From positions 1-64,000 of the forward strand of contig JAUXGN010000012.1 in the NCBI GenBank assembly GCA_030622115.1: a DNA stretch of 64,000 nucleotides, in the 5' to 3' direction. Each line of letters opens with the position of its first letter. Position 1 is the first letter of the stretch. Position numbers and translations under genes: made by a program. This stretch comes from Candidatus Eiseniibacteriota bacterium. Its GTDB lineage: Bacteria > Joyebacterota > Joyebacteria > Joyebacterales > Joyebacteraceae. The notes below the pieces were generated by a model. It was not told where the DNA came from and searched no databases. It saw nothing but the letters and a program-made list of their open reading frames with translations. Positions 46,101 through 55,308 of the stretch are shown here, piece after piece.

Positions 46101-49100
46101 GTTCTCTCCAATTCATCCGCGTCGGACGATAGCGCCGCGCCCCGCTTGAGCCGGCCCAGCTCTTCCGCCACGTGGGGCGTGAGTTCGGGGTGCTTACCAC
46201 CCGGGACATGGAGCTTGCCGAAGCGCGCACGGATATCATCCACGATCGAGTAGAGAGCCGGAATCACAAAGAGCGTCAGAACCGTCGCAAAAGCCAGACC
46301 CCACGCGATCGAGGAGGCCATCGGCCCCCAACTCTCAGACGAGCCGCCCCAACCCATCGCCAGAGGCAGAATCCCGAAGATGGTCGTGATCGAGGTCAGA
46401 AGGATCGGGCGCAGCCTCGTGCACCCCGCCCTCACAACCGACTCCCATCGATCGACGCCCTTCAGACGCGAATTCTTGATGAAGTCCACGAGGACGATCG
46501 AGTCGTTGACGACGACTCCTGCCAGTGCGACAACGGCGATCCCGGCCGTCAGCGTTAGCGGGAAGCGCATGACCAGAAGACCGATGACGACACCGATGAA
46601 CGCGAAGGGGACCGTGAACATGATGACAAGCGGCTGGATGAACGATTGGAACTCGGTACCCAGGATCGCGTAGATGAGGAGAATCGCAACAAGGAACGCC
46701 AGGAACAACGACGCGAATGACTCCTGCGTCGCCTGGAACTCGCCTCCGAAGTCCAGTCGATAGCCCGGGTACACGGCAGAGATGTCAGAGAACTCCTGCT
46801 GCAGAAATCGGTTGACCTCGGTCGAGGTCGTGCTCTCATCCACGTCGGCCGTCACAGTGACGACGCGTTCCCCGTTTCGCCGATGCAGTTCCGCCTGAGC
46901 CTCGTCGATCGTGAGCTGAGCAACGTTGCTGAGTGGTATGGCAACTCCCAAGTTGGTCGCGATCGGAAGCCGCTTCAGGTCATCTATGTCAATCCGATCC
47001 CGCTCCCTGAGCCGGACAACCACATCGATCTCATCTCCACCACCACCCCTGAATTTCGTCGCCTCCACACCCTCGAATCCGGTTCGGAGCGCTGAGGCAA
47101 TACTCGTAACCGTCAGCCCGTAGAGCGATGCGCGCTCCTGATCCACTGTGACCCTGAGTTCGGACTTCCCCAGCTTGGCGTTGTCATCTATGTCGACGAC
47201 ACCAGGAAACCCCGTGAGCTTGGCCCTGATCTGTCCTGCAATCACCTTGAGGATCTCGAGATCGTCGCCCTTGATGCGAACCTCGACCGGCATGCCGGAC
47301 GGCGGACCTTGCACTGGTCTCGACAGCGAAAGCCACGTGAGACCGGGAATCTCCGACATCTCCTCCCTGAGAGCATCCATGATCTCAGTGTCCGAGCGCC
47401 GGCGCGAGTCCGAGTCAACGAGATCGATATTGATCTGCATATTGTTGGACGCCAGCTCCCCTCGGTAGTTCACGATCATGAAACCAACACGCGTGACGAC
47501 TGCCTCAAGTTCGTCAGGAGGAAGCGATGCGGTTATCTCCTCCAGCCTCTTGGCGGCTATGTCGGTCTCCTCGAGCCGCATCCCCACCTTCATCTGAGCT
47601 CTGACCTCAATCTGGTTGAGGTCCTCGTCCTCAAAGAGCCTGACATCGAGTGTGGTCGCGAGCCCGATTGCTATGACGGCCAGCACGATGATGGCGAGAA
47701 CGGCACGGTAGCGCCTGCGGAGTACGCGTCTCAGTGCAACCTCGTATCTCCGCGTAAGCGTCAGAAACACCGGGTGGTACGTGTTCTGCTTGCGGGAGAC
47801 ACGACTGAAGTCTGCCATGTGCGATGGCAGAATGAACAGAGCCTCGATCAGTGAAACGAGAAGCGCGAACGTGACGGTCTTTGGAATCACCGCCATGAAC
47901 TTGCCCCAGGTCCCGCTCATGAGCAGAAGCGGGAGAAACGCTGCGACCGTGGTCAGAACAGCGGCCGTAACCGGAGCCTGCACTTCCTGAACCCCGATGA
48001 TGGCCGCTTCTCGTGGTGGTTTGCCCATCTCCATGTGACGATAGATATTCTCGATCACGATGATGGCATCGTCCACGAGCATCCCTAGAACAAGCACAAG
48101 AGAGAAAAGCGAGAGCGTGTTGATGGTCATGCCGACCGCGTTCATTAGAATGAACGCACCGAAGAAGCTGAAGGGGATGCCGATACACGCGAGGAGAGCG
48201 TTGCGGGCTCCGATAAAGATGAAGAGCGTCAGGGCCACAAGCAGGATACCGAACGCCCCGTTTCGCTTGAGAACTGCAAGGGAGTCTTCAACTACGATCG
48301 ACGCATCGTTTCTGATCTCGAAGCTCACGTTCTCCGTGACTCTACAATCGAACTCCGCCACGAGATCACGCGCCTTTGCAGCAACCTTGACTACGCTACC
48401 GTCGTCCTCCTTCATCACCCAGAGGGTGACGCTCCGCTCGCCGTTGAGTCGGGCCAGCGTGAGGTTGTCGGCAAGAGTGTCACGCACTGCGCCGAGATCG
48501 CGAATCCGTATCTGACGACCGAACGGATCAGAGAGCACGACGTGCTCGGCAATGTCCTCAAGCGACTCGAACTCCCCTATCGCGCGGACGATGTATTCGG
48601 AATCACCGGCATCGAGCGTCCCACCGGGGACATTCAGATTCCGGGCCGCCAGCGAGGCGACAACGCTGCCGATGGGCACACCGTACGCCTTCAGTCGCGC
48701 GGCGTCGAGTTCGATGCGTATCTCACGCTCGCGTTCTCCAAGTACATCGACGTCGGCGATGTACTTGAGATCCAGCAGCTCCTCACGGAGATCCTCGGCG
48801 ATCTCCCGAAGCAGGGTCTCGCTCTCCGGTCCGCCCAGACTTATCGACATGATGGGTGCGACCTCACCCATCTTGACGGGAATGACAACAGGATCCCGGG
48901 CATCATCGGGCAGTCGAGCATCGGCGGCGGACACCGCCGACCTGAGGTCGAGAATCCGCTTGTCGAAGTCGTCATCCGAAAGCCCCGGCTTGAATAAGAC
49001 GTTGATCACGCAACGGCTCTCGCTGGAGATGGAGACCACGTGGTCCACATCCTCCACGTTCTCTATCTCCTCCTCAAGCGGCTTGGTGACGAGAGTCTCC

Positions 49101-49276
49101 ATCTCCTGAGGCGCGACCCCGGGATAGGCGACCCAGACAACCGCCTCATCCATGCTGACATTCGGTATGAGTTCCGCAGGCATGCTGAAGAACGTGAACA
49201 ACCCTACCAGGAGAACCCCGATCATCACGAGGTTCACCAGCACAGGCTGCCTTACGGAGAACTCCCCCAGCGTCAT
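46097..49276 (-). CDS. RND-family efflux transporter permease (AcrB-like)
   Basis: 1059 aa; SVRQPVLVNLVMIGVLLVGLFTFFSMPAELIPNVSMDEAVVWVAYPGVAPQEMETLVTKPLEEEIENVEDV; LGMLVDDAIIVIENIYRHME; VVNDSIVLVDFIKNSR. Confidence 0.96.
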   Translation of the reverse strand: MTLGEFSVRQPVLVNLVMIGVLLVGLFTFFSMPAELIPNVSMDEAVVWVAYPGVAPQEMETLVTKPLEEEIENVEDVDHVVSISSESRCVINVLFKPGLSDDDFDKRILDLRSAVSAADARLPDDARDPVVIPVKMGEVAPIMSISLGGPESETLLREIAEDLREELLDLKYIADVDVLGEREREIRIELDAARLKAYGVPIGSVVASLAARNLNVPGGTLDAGDSEYIVRAIGEFESLEDIAEHVVLSDPFGRQIRIRDLGAVRDTLADNLTLARLNGERSVTLWVMKEDDGSVVKVAAKARDLVAEFDCRVTENVSFEIRNDASIVVEDSLAVLKRNGAFGILLVALTLFIFIGARNALLACIGIPFSFFGAFILMNAVGMTINTLSLFSLVLVLGMLVDDAIIVIENIYRHMEMGKPPREAAIIGVQEVQAPVTAAVLTTVAAFLPLLLMSGTWGKFMAVIPKTVTFALLVSLIEALFILPSHMADFSRVSRKQNTYHPVFLTLTRRYEVALRRVLRRRYRAVLAIIVLAVIAIGLATTLDVRLFEDEDLNQIEVRAQMKVGMRLEETDIAAKRLEEITASLPPDELEAVVTRVGFMIVNYRGELASNNMQINIDLVDSDSRRRSDTEIMDALREEMSEIPGLTWLSLSRPVQGPPSGMPVEVRIKGDDLEILKVIAGQIRAKLTGFPGVVDIDDNAKLGKSELRVTVDQERASLYGLTVTSIASALRTGFEGVEATKFRGGGGDEIDVVVRLRERDRIDIDDLKRLPIATNLGVAIPLSNVAQLTIDEAQAELHRRNGERVVTVTADVDESTTSTEVNRFLQQEFSDISAVYPGYRLDFGGEFQATQESFASLFLAFLVAILLIYAILGTEFQSFIQPLVIMFTVPFAFIGVVIGLLVMRFPLTLTAGIAVVALAGVVVNDSIVLVDFIKNSRLKGVDRWESVVRAGCTRLRPILLTSITTIFGILPLAMGWGGSSESWGPMASSIAWGLAFATVLTLFVIPALYSIVDDIRARFGKLHVPGGKHPELTPHVAEELGRLKRGAALSSDADELERT

Positions 49277-49297
49277 CTCAGATTTCCCCCGACCGAT

Positions 49298-50389
49298 CTA
49301 GTGCTCCGCCTTAATCCCAATACGCGCGCCGTCGCTCAACTGACTCAGTCCCAGCGTGACCAGCTTGTCCCCGGACTCCAGTCCGGCGAGCACAACCACG
49401 CGAGCACCCACGACGCGCCCCAATGATATCTTCCTCCGGACGGCTGTTGAATCCACGGCCACAAAGACGGCGGATTCGCCGTACCGGTCGAGCACCCAAT
49501 CGCGCTCGATCACGATGACGTCGCGCAGCACGTGAGCCGCGATGCCGACATCCGCAATCATCCCGGCGCGAAGAGCGCCGTCTCGATTTCTGATGGTGAC
49601 TCTCACGGGGTAAGTCTTCGTAAGATCGTCGGCGCGGGGCCCCACGTACTCCACTCTTCCTCTGAAGGTCTTCCCAGGTAGCGGCCGAACCTCGATCTCC
49701 GCTCCGGCTCCAGGCTTCACGTTGACAACATCCTCTTCACCGATTCCCAGGTCCACCTCGAGTTCGGCATCATTGACGACGTGGACGACAGGGGTACCGG
49801 GAGCCACCAGCTGTCCTTCCTCAACATGGACGAACGCGACCGTCCCAGCAATGGGTGAGGCCACAAGGGTATCCCTCAGCTGTCGCGAGGAGATGGCAAG
49901 CGCCGCCTCCGCGGTCATGTGAACGCCGCGCGCCGCTATCGCTCTCGTCTCCGCCGCCTCGTGGTCCGCATCCGAGATATCCTTGTTCCTCCAGAGATAG
50001 CTCGCGCGCTTGAGCCCGGCCTCGGCATCTCTCAGATCCGCCTCAGCCATCAGCAGCTGAGCCTCGGCCTGCTTCACCGCCAGCGCCGGCAGCTCATCAT
50101 CGAGCACAACAAGCACACCACCCATCTCCACATCGTCACCGACGACAGCGGGAATGCGGACAACACGACCCCCTACCTCAGCACTCACAAGCACATCATC
50201 GTGTGCCGTGATCGTCCCGGTTCCGCGCACGAACGCCGTGATGCTACCGCGCTCCACGGCGGTCACCTCCACGGGAATCGGCGCCGGACGCCGAAGCCCG
50301 TCAGAGCCTTCACCTCGACGACCGCACCCGACGATCATCAGCGCGATCATCAGTGCGATCACAGGAACACCTGCCATGAGTCTCTTCAT
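49298..50389 (-). CDS. RND efflux periplasmic adaptor (membrane fusion protein)
   Basis: GTGTITAHDDVLVSAEVGGRVVRIPAVVGDDVEMGGVLVVLDDELPALAVKQAEAQL; between the RND and TolC-like genes. Confidence 0.93.
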   Translation of the reverse strand: MKRLMAGVPVIALMIALMIVGCGRRGEGSDGLRRPAPIPVEVTAVERGSITAFVRGTGTITAHDDVLVSAEVGGRVVRIPAVVGDDVEMGGVLVVLDDELPALAVKQAEAQLLMAEADLRDAEAGLKRASYLWRNKDISDADHEAAETRAIAARGVHMTAEAALAISSRQLRDTLVASPIAGTVAFVHVEEGQLVAPGTPVVHVVNDAELEVDLGIGEEDVVNVKPGAGAEIEVRPLPGKTFRGRVEYVGPRADDLTKTYPVRVTIRNRDGALRAGMIADVGIAAHVLRDVIVIERDWVLDRYGESAVFVAVDSTAVRRKISLGRVVGARVVVLAGLESGDKLVTLGLSQLSDGARIGIKAEH

Positions 50390-51831
50390 TGTGTCCTCTC
50401 TACTGCGGGCGACCTGCCCACAAGCTGCTCCAGCTCCGCGAGGCTGATAAAACAGTCGTAGAGCGCGTTGATATACCCGACCCTGCTTCTGTCGTACGCA
50501 ACCCGGGCATCGATGAGATCGGAGTCTGCGATCATCCCCTGATCGAACATGTTCTTCATGCTGCTGAAGTGCTGATCCGCCTGTTCGACGAATCGTTCGG
50601 CGGCATCCAGACCTCTGAGCCGCGACTCGAGCGTTGCCGCAGCGGCGCGCAGACCGACGATCATCTGACGTTCAGCATCTTCCTTCATTCTGACGGCGGC
50701 GAGGTACGAGCGTCGACTCACCTGATAGTCCGAGAGGTTCTTGAAGCTCGTGAAGACAGGGATCTCCAGGAACACCGTCATCGACCAAGCCACCTCGTCG
50801 TCCGGCTTGATGTCGCCGTCGGCCTTCCAACCGTATGAACCCTGTGCATTCAGCGATGGAAGAAAAGCCCCGCGCGCGATAGCAACGCCGCTGGCTCCGA
50901 TTCTGGCGGCGTCCCCCGGAGCGAGGAAATCGGGGTTGGACGCCAGGAGCCTCCGCGCCTCATCTTCGCTCACCAGGTCATCACCCATGAGACCGACAAA
51001 ATCGCCGGTGCGCGCCCTGAGTTCGAGTCTTGAAACGTCCTGCGGTTCAAGATCCGCATCGAGCGGTAGCCCCAGAACGTTGGCCAATTGCATGCGAGCG
51101 AGCACATGAGAGTTTTCCGCATCGACGAGGAGCATCTTGTCCTCGGCAAGCTGAGCTTCCCAGCGCAGCAGTTCGAATCTGCCTGAGATGCCGACATCGA
51201 CCTCCCGCGCGGCCGCCCCAACTCTCTTCTCCGAAGCGGACGCGGCGTCACGCGCGACTCCCTGGAGCGCCTTCGCCCGGAGCACATTCAGGTAGGACTC
51301 CTTCGCCACAACCTCGATCGCGCGCACCTTGGACTCAAACGAGTGAAGAGCCGCGTCCCGGGCAGCGCCGGCAAGTCCGACACCTCCCCACAGCCTCCCC
51401 CCGTTGAACACCGGAACCGATGCGCTGAAACCAGTTTCGTAGGTCGTCTCGTACATGAACGGTTCGACCTCGATACCCATCCCCTCCAGGAAATCAAGAG
51501 ACGCGTTCGCGCGCGCATAGGTGTCAGGGTCGACGCGACGCGCCGAGGAGCCAAAACTGACTGAGGGAAGAAGAGACGCCCAGGCGCTCCTGACTCCCCA
51601 GAGAGCGGCCTGATGGTCTTCGGAGGCCGCCCTGACGCTGAGGTTGTTCTGCCTGGCCAGTTCGACCGCCTGCCGCATCGTGATCGGCTCGGCTGCAACG
51701 TGGCTCTGCGGCAGGATCAGCATGAGAGCAAGCACGATCGCGCGAGCGAGCGATTGTGGTTTCATCATCCGTGTGCTCTCCCTGAAGGGCAAGTCTGATG
51801 CACGATTTCGCTTTAGTATGCGACTATACAA
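50386..51831 (-). CDS. TolC-family outer membrane efflux protein
   Basis: ITMRQAVELARQNNLSVRAASEDHQAALWGVRSAWASLLPSVSFGSSARR; LPSLNAQGSYGW...EIPVFTSFKNLSDYQVSRRSYLAA. Confidence 0.92.
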   Translation of the reverse strand: MYSRILKRNRASDLPFRESTRMMKPQSLARAIVLALMLILPQSHVAAEPITMRQAVELARQNNLSVRAASEDHQAALWGVRSAWASLLPSVSFGSSARRVDPDTYARANASLDFLEGMGIEVEPFMYETTYETGFSASVPVFNGGRLWGGVGLAGAARDAALHSFESKVRAIEVVAKESYLNVLRAKALQGVARDAASASEKRVGAAAREVDVGISGRFELLRWEAQLAEDKMLLVDAENSHVLARMQLANVLGLPLDADLEPQDVSRLELRARTGDFVGLMGDDLVSEDEARRLLASNPDFLAPGDAARIGASGVAIARGAFLPSLNAQGSYGWKADGDIKPDDEVAWSMTVFLEIPVFTSFKNLSDYQVSRRSYLAAVRMKEDAERQMIVGLRAAAATLESRLRGLDAAERFVEQADQHFSSMKNMFDQGMIADSDLIDARVAYDRSRVGYINALYDCFISLAELEQLVGRSPAVERTQ

Positions 51832-51848
51832 CAGTGCCCTCCCCCGCG

Positions 51849-54116
51849 CTACAGCGTGAATAGATAGGAGGTCTTGATGGTGAGAACGGGGTCGATGAAC
51901 TCCGCTCCGCCACCGTCATCGATGAGCGCCTGATCGTACGCGACATAGAACATGCTGCCGGGACTGAACTCCCACCCATAGAGAAGGCTCAGATCGTATC
52001 GACTGTACGTGCCGTCCTCTCCCTCGTGCTCTTCTCTGAACTGCGTGCCCTGCACTATGTTGCGCAGGAACATCGTCGAGGAGAGGCGATAGTTGGTCCT
52101 CAGGTCGCCGACCCACCAATCCACATCCCGATGCTCACGCAGGAAGACGGCTCTGACATTGAATGCCATCGTCAGAGGTTCAATGGGCTGCAGCCGCCCA
52201 CCCAACCTCCCGCGCGTGATCCGCGAGTCGTGGTAGTCACCAAGTTCCACGGAGGCAACGTAGCCCGTCCAAGCTACGCTGTTCGTGACAACGTAGAGGC
52301 TACCTGTCATCCTGTCCGGATTGTCCGCGAAGTTGAGGGCGTCGTACCCGCGGCAGGCCTCGATTCCTACGAGGGTGTCATCGTTGAACCTGACGGCAAA
52401 TTCCCCACCACCCCAGTACTCGACGACTTCACCATCCAGATCCTCGTACAGCCCGGTCCAGCAACTCGTGTCGAAGTGAGCAACAAGCGCGCCGTCACGC
52501 TCGTGACGTTTCCAGAAGTAACCGTTAAAGCCGACGCGGTTCCGCCAGGTCGGCAGGATGAACCCGATCCCCGGACTGAACTCCTCTCCTATGTACTCGA
52601 TCTCCCCTCCGCTGCTCATATCCGGCGAACTGTACGACCAAGTCAGCGAGTACGCATCGTCATCGGATGTATCATCGGAGTTCGAGGTTCTGGCCGCAAG
52701 CCCGGTCAGACGCAGGTTGTCGAATACGTCGACGCCTCCGGTCAGCGCCCCGACGCGGCTGTAGGTCTCGTCACCCTCCCTGACTCCCACGTAGGCGCCG
52801 ATCGTGGCATTCTCCATCACGTCCTGTCTGTAGATCATGGCGCCGTAGTTACTCATCTCCGCGGAAAGAGGCTGCCCCAGTGTGTCCATGAGCGCGCCTC
52901 CGTAGTCGTCACGTGGAAGGTCCTCGGACCTGACGTACAGAACAGCGTAGCTCGCTCCTCTTGACTTCCCGGTGATCTTCCCACCGAAGACGATGTCCTC
53001 CATCCTCCGCGTGTAGAGAAGCGGCAACGGCATCCTGAAGATGTCCGCGTTCTCAGAGAAGAACGGACGCCTCTCGTCGAGAAAGAGCTCGTTTCCGGTC
53101 AGGTTGATCTCGTTCTCGTCCGCCTCAATCTGGGCGAAGTCCGGGTTCAGGGTGAAGCTCACTGTCGTGGTGGAGACCGGAGCGAATTCGATGTCGAGTC
53201 CCACATCAGGATGAACGTCCCAGTCCGAATCGCCCGGCTCCAGCGGATAGTCGTACATGTTCGACGTGTCGTACTTCATGAGAACGAATGGAAGCACGTC
53301 GATGCCGCGAGACACTTCGATATCAGAGAGCCCCACGAGGCGACCGTAGTCCGAGGGGTCAAGACTGCCGCCGTCACGATTCGACCAGCTCGACACCTCC
53401 CGGTGAGGTCGCTCTGAGCGCCAGAAATCGATACCCCAGGTCGTCTCCCCGGCGCCGGCGTGTCTGAGCGCACTGAACGGGATCGCAAGCTCTGCGGTCC
53501 AACGATCCTCCGACCGACTCGTCGCAACGCTCCATACGGCATCCCATCCCTCATCGACTGAGCGACCGCACTCGCTGACGTGGAGGTCCATCTTGGTCCC
53601 CAGAGCATTGCAGAAGAAGGCGTAGCTGCTCCGACCGTCAAGAAACGTGTCGAAGGCAATGGCCACCAGGTCATCCTCCTCCAGTTCCTGTGCGTCCCGC
53701 ACTGCGACCGCCGCTGAGAGCGCATCCATCCGGTCCTCGAGACACTCGAAGGCGATGTAGATGTGCGTGCCGTCGTGGCAGATGCGGACGATCGTCTGTT
53801 GGCTCGGTACATCACCGTCGCCGGTCCGGATCATGAAGTTCGTGGACGGCACGGCTGTGTCCCAGCAGGAGTCATCCAATCGACCGTCGATGACCGGCGG
53901 ATCATCGGTTCGGCGCGTCACTGCCTCGCGCGCCGATGCGCGAACAGACCCGTTCTCGCGCACGGATGCCTCCTGCGCCGACAGCACTGCCGGCAGGGCA
54001 AGCGTGAGCAGCACCAACGCGGCAATGCGTAGAAGCCCGGTCGCCGTCCAGTGCGCGGGCAGACCTGTCTTCGCGCACCTATGCGCGAACAGACTCATCA
54101 TCGCGCACCGACGCAT
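51849..54116 (-). CDS. Secreted DUF5916-like protein with N-terminal carbohydrate-binding-family-9-like domain
   Basis: DDPPVIDGRLDDSCWDTAVPSTNFM...TIVRICHDGTHIYIAFECLEDR; TTVSFTLNPDFAQIEADENEINLTGNELFLDERRPFFSENADIF; beta-barrel-like C terminus ending YLFTL. Confidence 0.85.
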   Translation of the reverse strand: MRRCAMMSLFAHRCAKTGLPAHWTATGLLRIAALVLLTLALPAVLSAQEASVRENGSVRASAREAVTRRTDDPPVIDGRLDDSCWDTAVPSTNFMIRTGDGDVPSQQTIVRICHDGTHIYIAFECLEDRMDALSAAVAVRDAQELEEDDLVAIAFDTFLDGRSSYAFFCNALGTKMDLHVSECGRSVDEGWDAVWSVATSRSEDRWTAELAIPFSALRHAGAGETTWGIDFWRSERPHREVSSWSNRDGGSLDPSDYGRLVGLSDIEVSRGIDVLPFVLMKYDTSNMYDYPLEPGDSDWDVHPDVGLDIEFAPVSTTTVSFTLNPDFAQIEADENEINLTGNELFLDERRPFFSENADIFRMPLPLLYTRRMEDIVFGGKITGKSRGASYAVLYVRSEDLPRDDYGGALMDTLGQPLSAEMSNYGAMIYRQDVMENATIGAYVGVREGDETYSRVGALTGGVDVFDNLRLTGLAARTSNSDDTSDDDAYSLTWSYSSPDMSSGGEIEYIGEEFSPGIGFILPTWRNRVGFNGYFWKRHERDGALVAHFDTSCWTGLYEDLDGEVVEYWGGGEFAVRFNDDTLVGIEACRGYDALNFADNPDRMTGSLYVVTNSVAWTGYVASVELGDYHDSRITRGRLGGRLQPIEPLTMAFNVRAVFLREHRDVDWWVGDLRTNYRLSSTMFLRNIVQGTQFREEHEGEDGTYSRYDLSLLYGWEFSPGSMFYVAYDQALIDDGGGAEFIDPVLTIKTSYLFTL
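53926..54115. repeat. 45-bp DNA repeat, two copies around the start and signal-peptide region of the DUF5916-like gene
   Basis: 53926-53970 and 54071-54115 match at 36/45 positions, including the 14-mer ATGCGCGAACAGAC. Confidence 0.75.
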
Positions 54117-54124
54117 ATGGCTGT

Positions 54125-54940
54125 TCAAGGTCGTCCTCCTGCACCCACCAGGTTCGTCATCTGTGTATGTATGAGACCGTTGCTGGCAACGATGTCGCCG
54201 ACCGAATGATCCCATCCTTCACCGGAAAAATTGCTGACGGTCCCACCCGCCTCTCTCACGATGATCCCTGCGGCAGCCACGTCCCATATGTTGAGGTTCA
54301 ACTCCCAGAACCCATCCAGGCGTCCGCATGCAACGTAGACGAGATCCAACACTGCGGAACCTCCCCGCCTGATCCCCCTCACGGACAGGATGAATCTGTT
54401 CAGGTTCATCAGGTTGTTCTCGCTCCCCTCCGTGCGATTGTACGGGAACCCGGTCGCCACGATCGAATCACCCAGGGACTCGGCGCTCGAAACGTGGATC
54501 GGTTCTCCATTGAGCTGGGCCCCTCGCCCGCGTTCCGCGACAAAGAGCTCATCCCTCAGCGGATCGTACGCAACTCCCGCAACCAGTTCTCCGCCCTCTT
54601 CGATGGCAATGGCGACACAGAAGAAAGGATATCCGTGCGCATAGTTGTTCGTTCCGTCAAGCGGATCGATGATCCAGGCTCGCCCCGTGCTCTCCCCTGT
54701 CCCCTCGCCCGGAGCAACCGGCGCTGACTCCTCGGCCACGATCCTGTCTCCGGGGTAGCGACGTTTGATCGTCTGGATGATCAGCGCCTCTGACTCGCGG
54801 TCGATCGACGTAACAAGATCGCGTTTTCCCTTCATGCTGATATCGAACGGCCGTGATACTCCGTTCCTGATGATCTTCCCTGCCTCTTGCGCGGCCCGCA
54901 CGGCAAGAGCTGTGGTCTCTTCTCTGATCACACCCGTCAC
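54125..54940 (-). CDS. Inositol monophosphatase family protein (start placed at GTG 54940)
   Basis: DLVTSIDRESEALIIQTIKRRYPGDRIVAEES; AWIIDPLDGTNNYAHGYPFFCVAIA; WELNLNIWDVAAAGIIVREAGG. Confidence 0.94.
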   Translation of the reverse strand: MTGVIREETTALAVRAAQEAGKIIRNGVSRPFDISMKGKRDLVTSIDRESEALIIQTIKRRYPGDRIVAEESAPVAPGEGTGESTGRAWIIDPLDGTNNYAHGYPFFCVAIAIEEGGELVAGVAYDPLRDELFVAERGRGAQLNGEPIHVSSAESLGDSIVATGFPYNRTEGSENNLMNLNRFILSVRGIRRGGSAVLDLVYVACGRLDGFWELNLNIWDVAAAGIIVREAGGTVSNFSGEGWDHSVGDIVASNGLIHTQMTNLVGAGGRP

Positions 54941-55139
54941 GCTCCCCTCTCCAACCACGGCTACCACATGCGATGCGCCGAGCCGGGGCTTTCCCAACCG
55001 CCGGCACGGCGTTGCCTTCATTGTACTCGAATATCCAACCACACACCGGCCCGGCAATCAACGAGGAATGAGGCGTTCTCAGCACGGCAATTCTGTTGCG
55101 TCGGGCGGCACACAACCGCGCCTCAAATGCTCGGCCTCC

Positions 55140-55169
55140 TTGACCGTGGACAACGACACGGGCTATAGT
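55140..55169 (+). promoter_or_regulatory. Promoter TTGACC-N18-TATAGT for the M16 peptidase
   Basis: Hexamers 55140-55145 and 55164-55169. Confidence 0.5.
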
Positions 55170-55308
55170 TGTGTCCAAGCTTCCGAAACATCAAACGGAC
55201 CACCGTGCATCGGCGCCCCCAAGACGCCCCTGCAATCGGCGGTTCCTGACACAGACGGGCCAGACGGATGCGCCGGAGGGTCCGAACCACTGCGAAAAGG
55301 AGTGTTGG

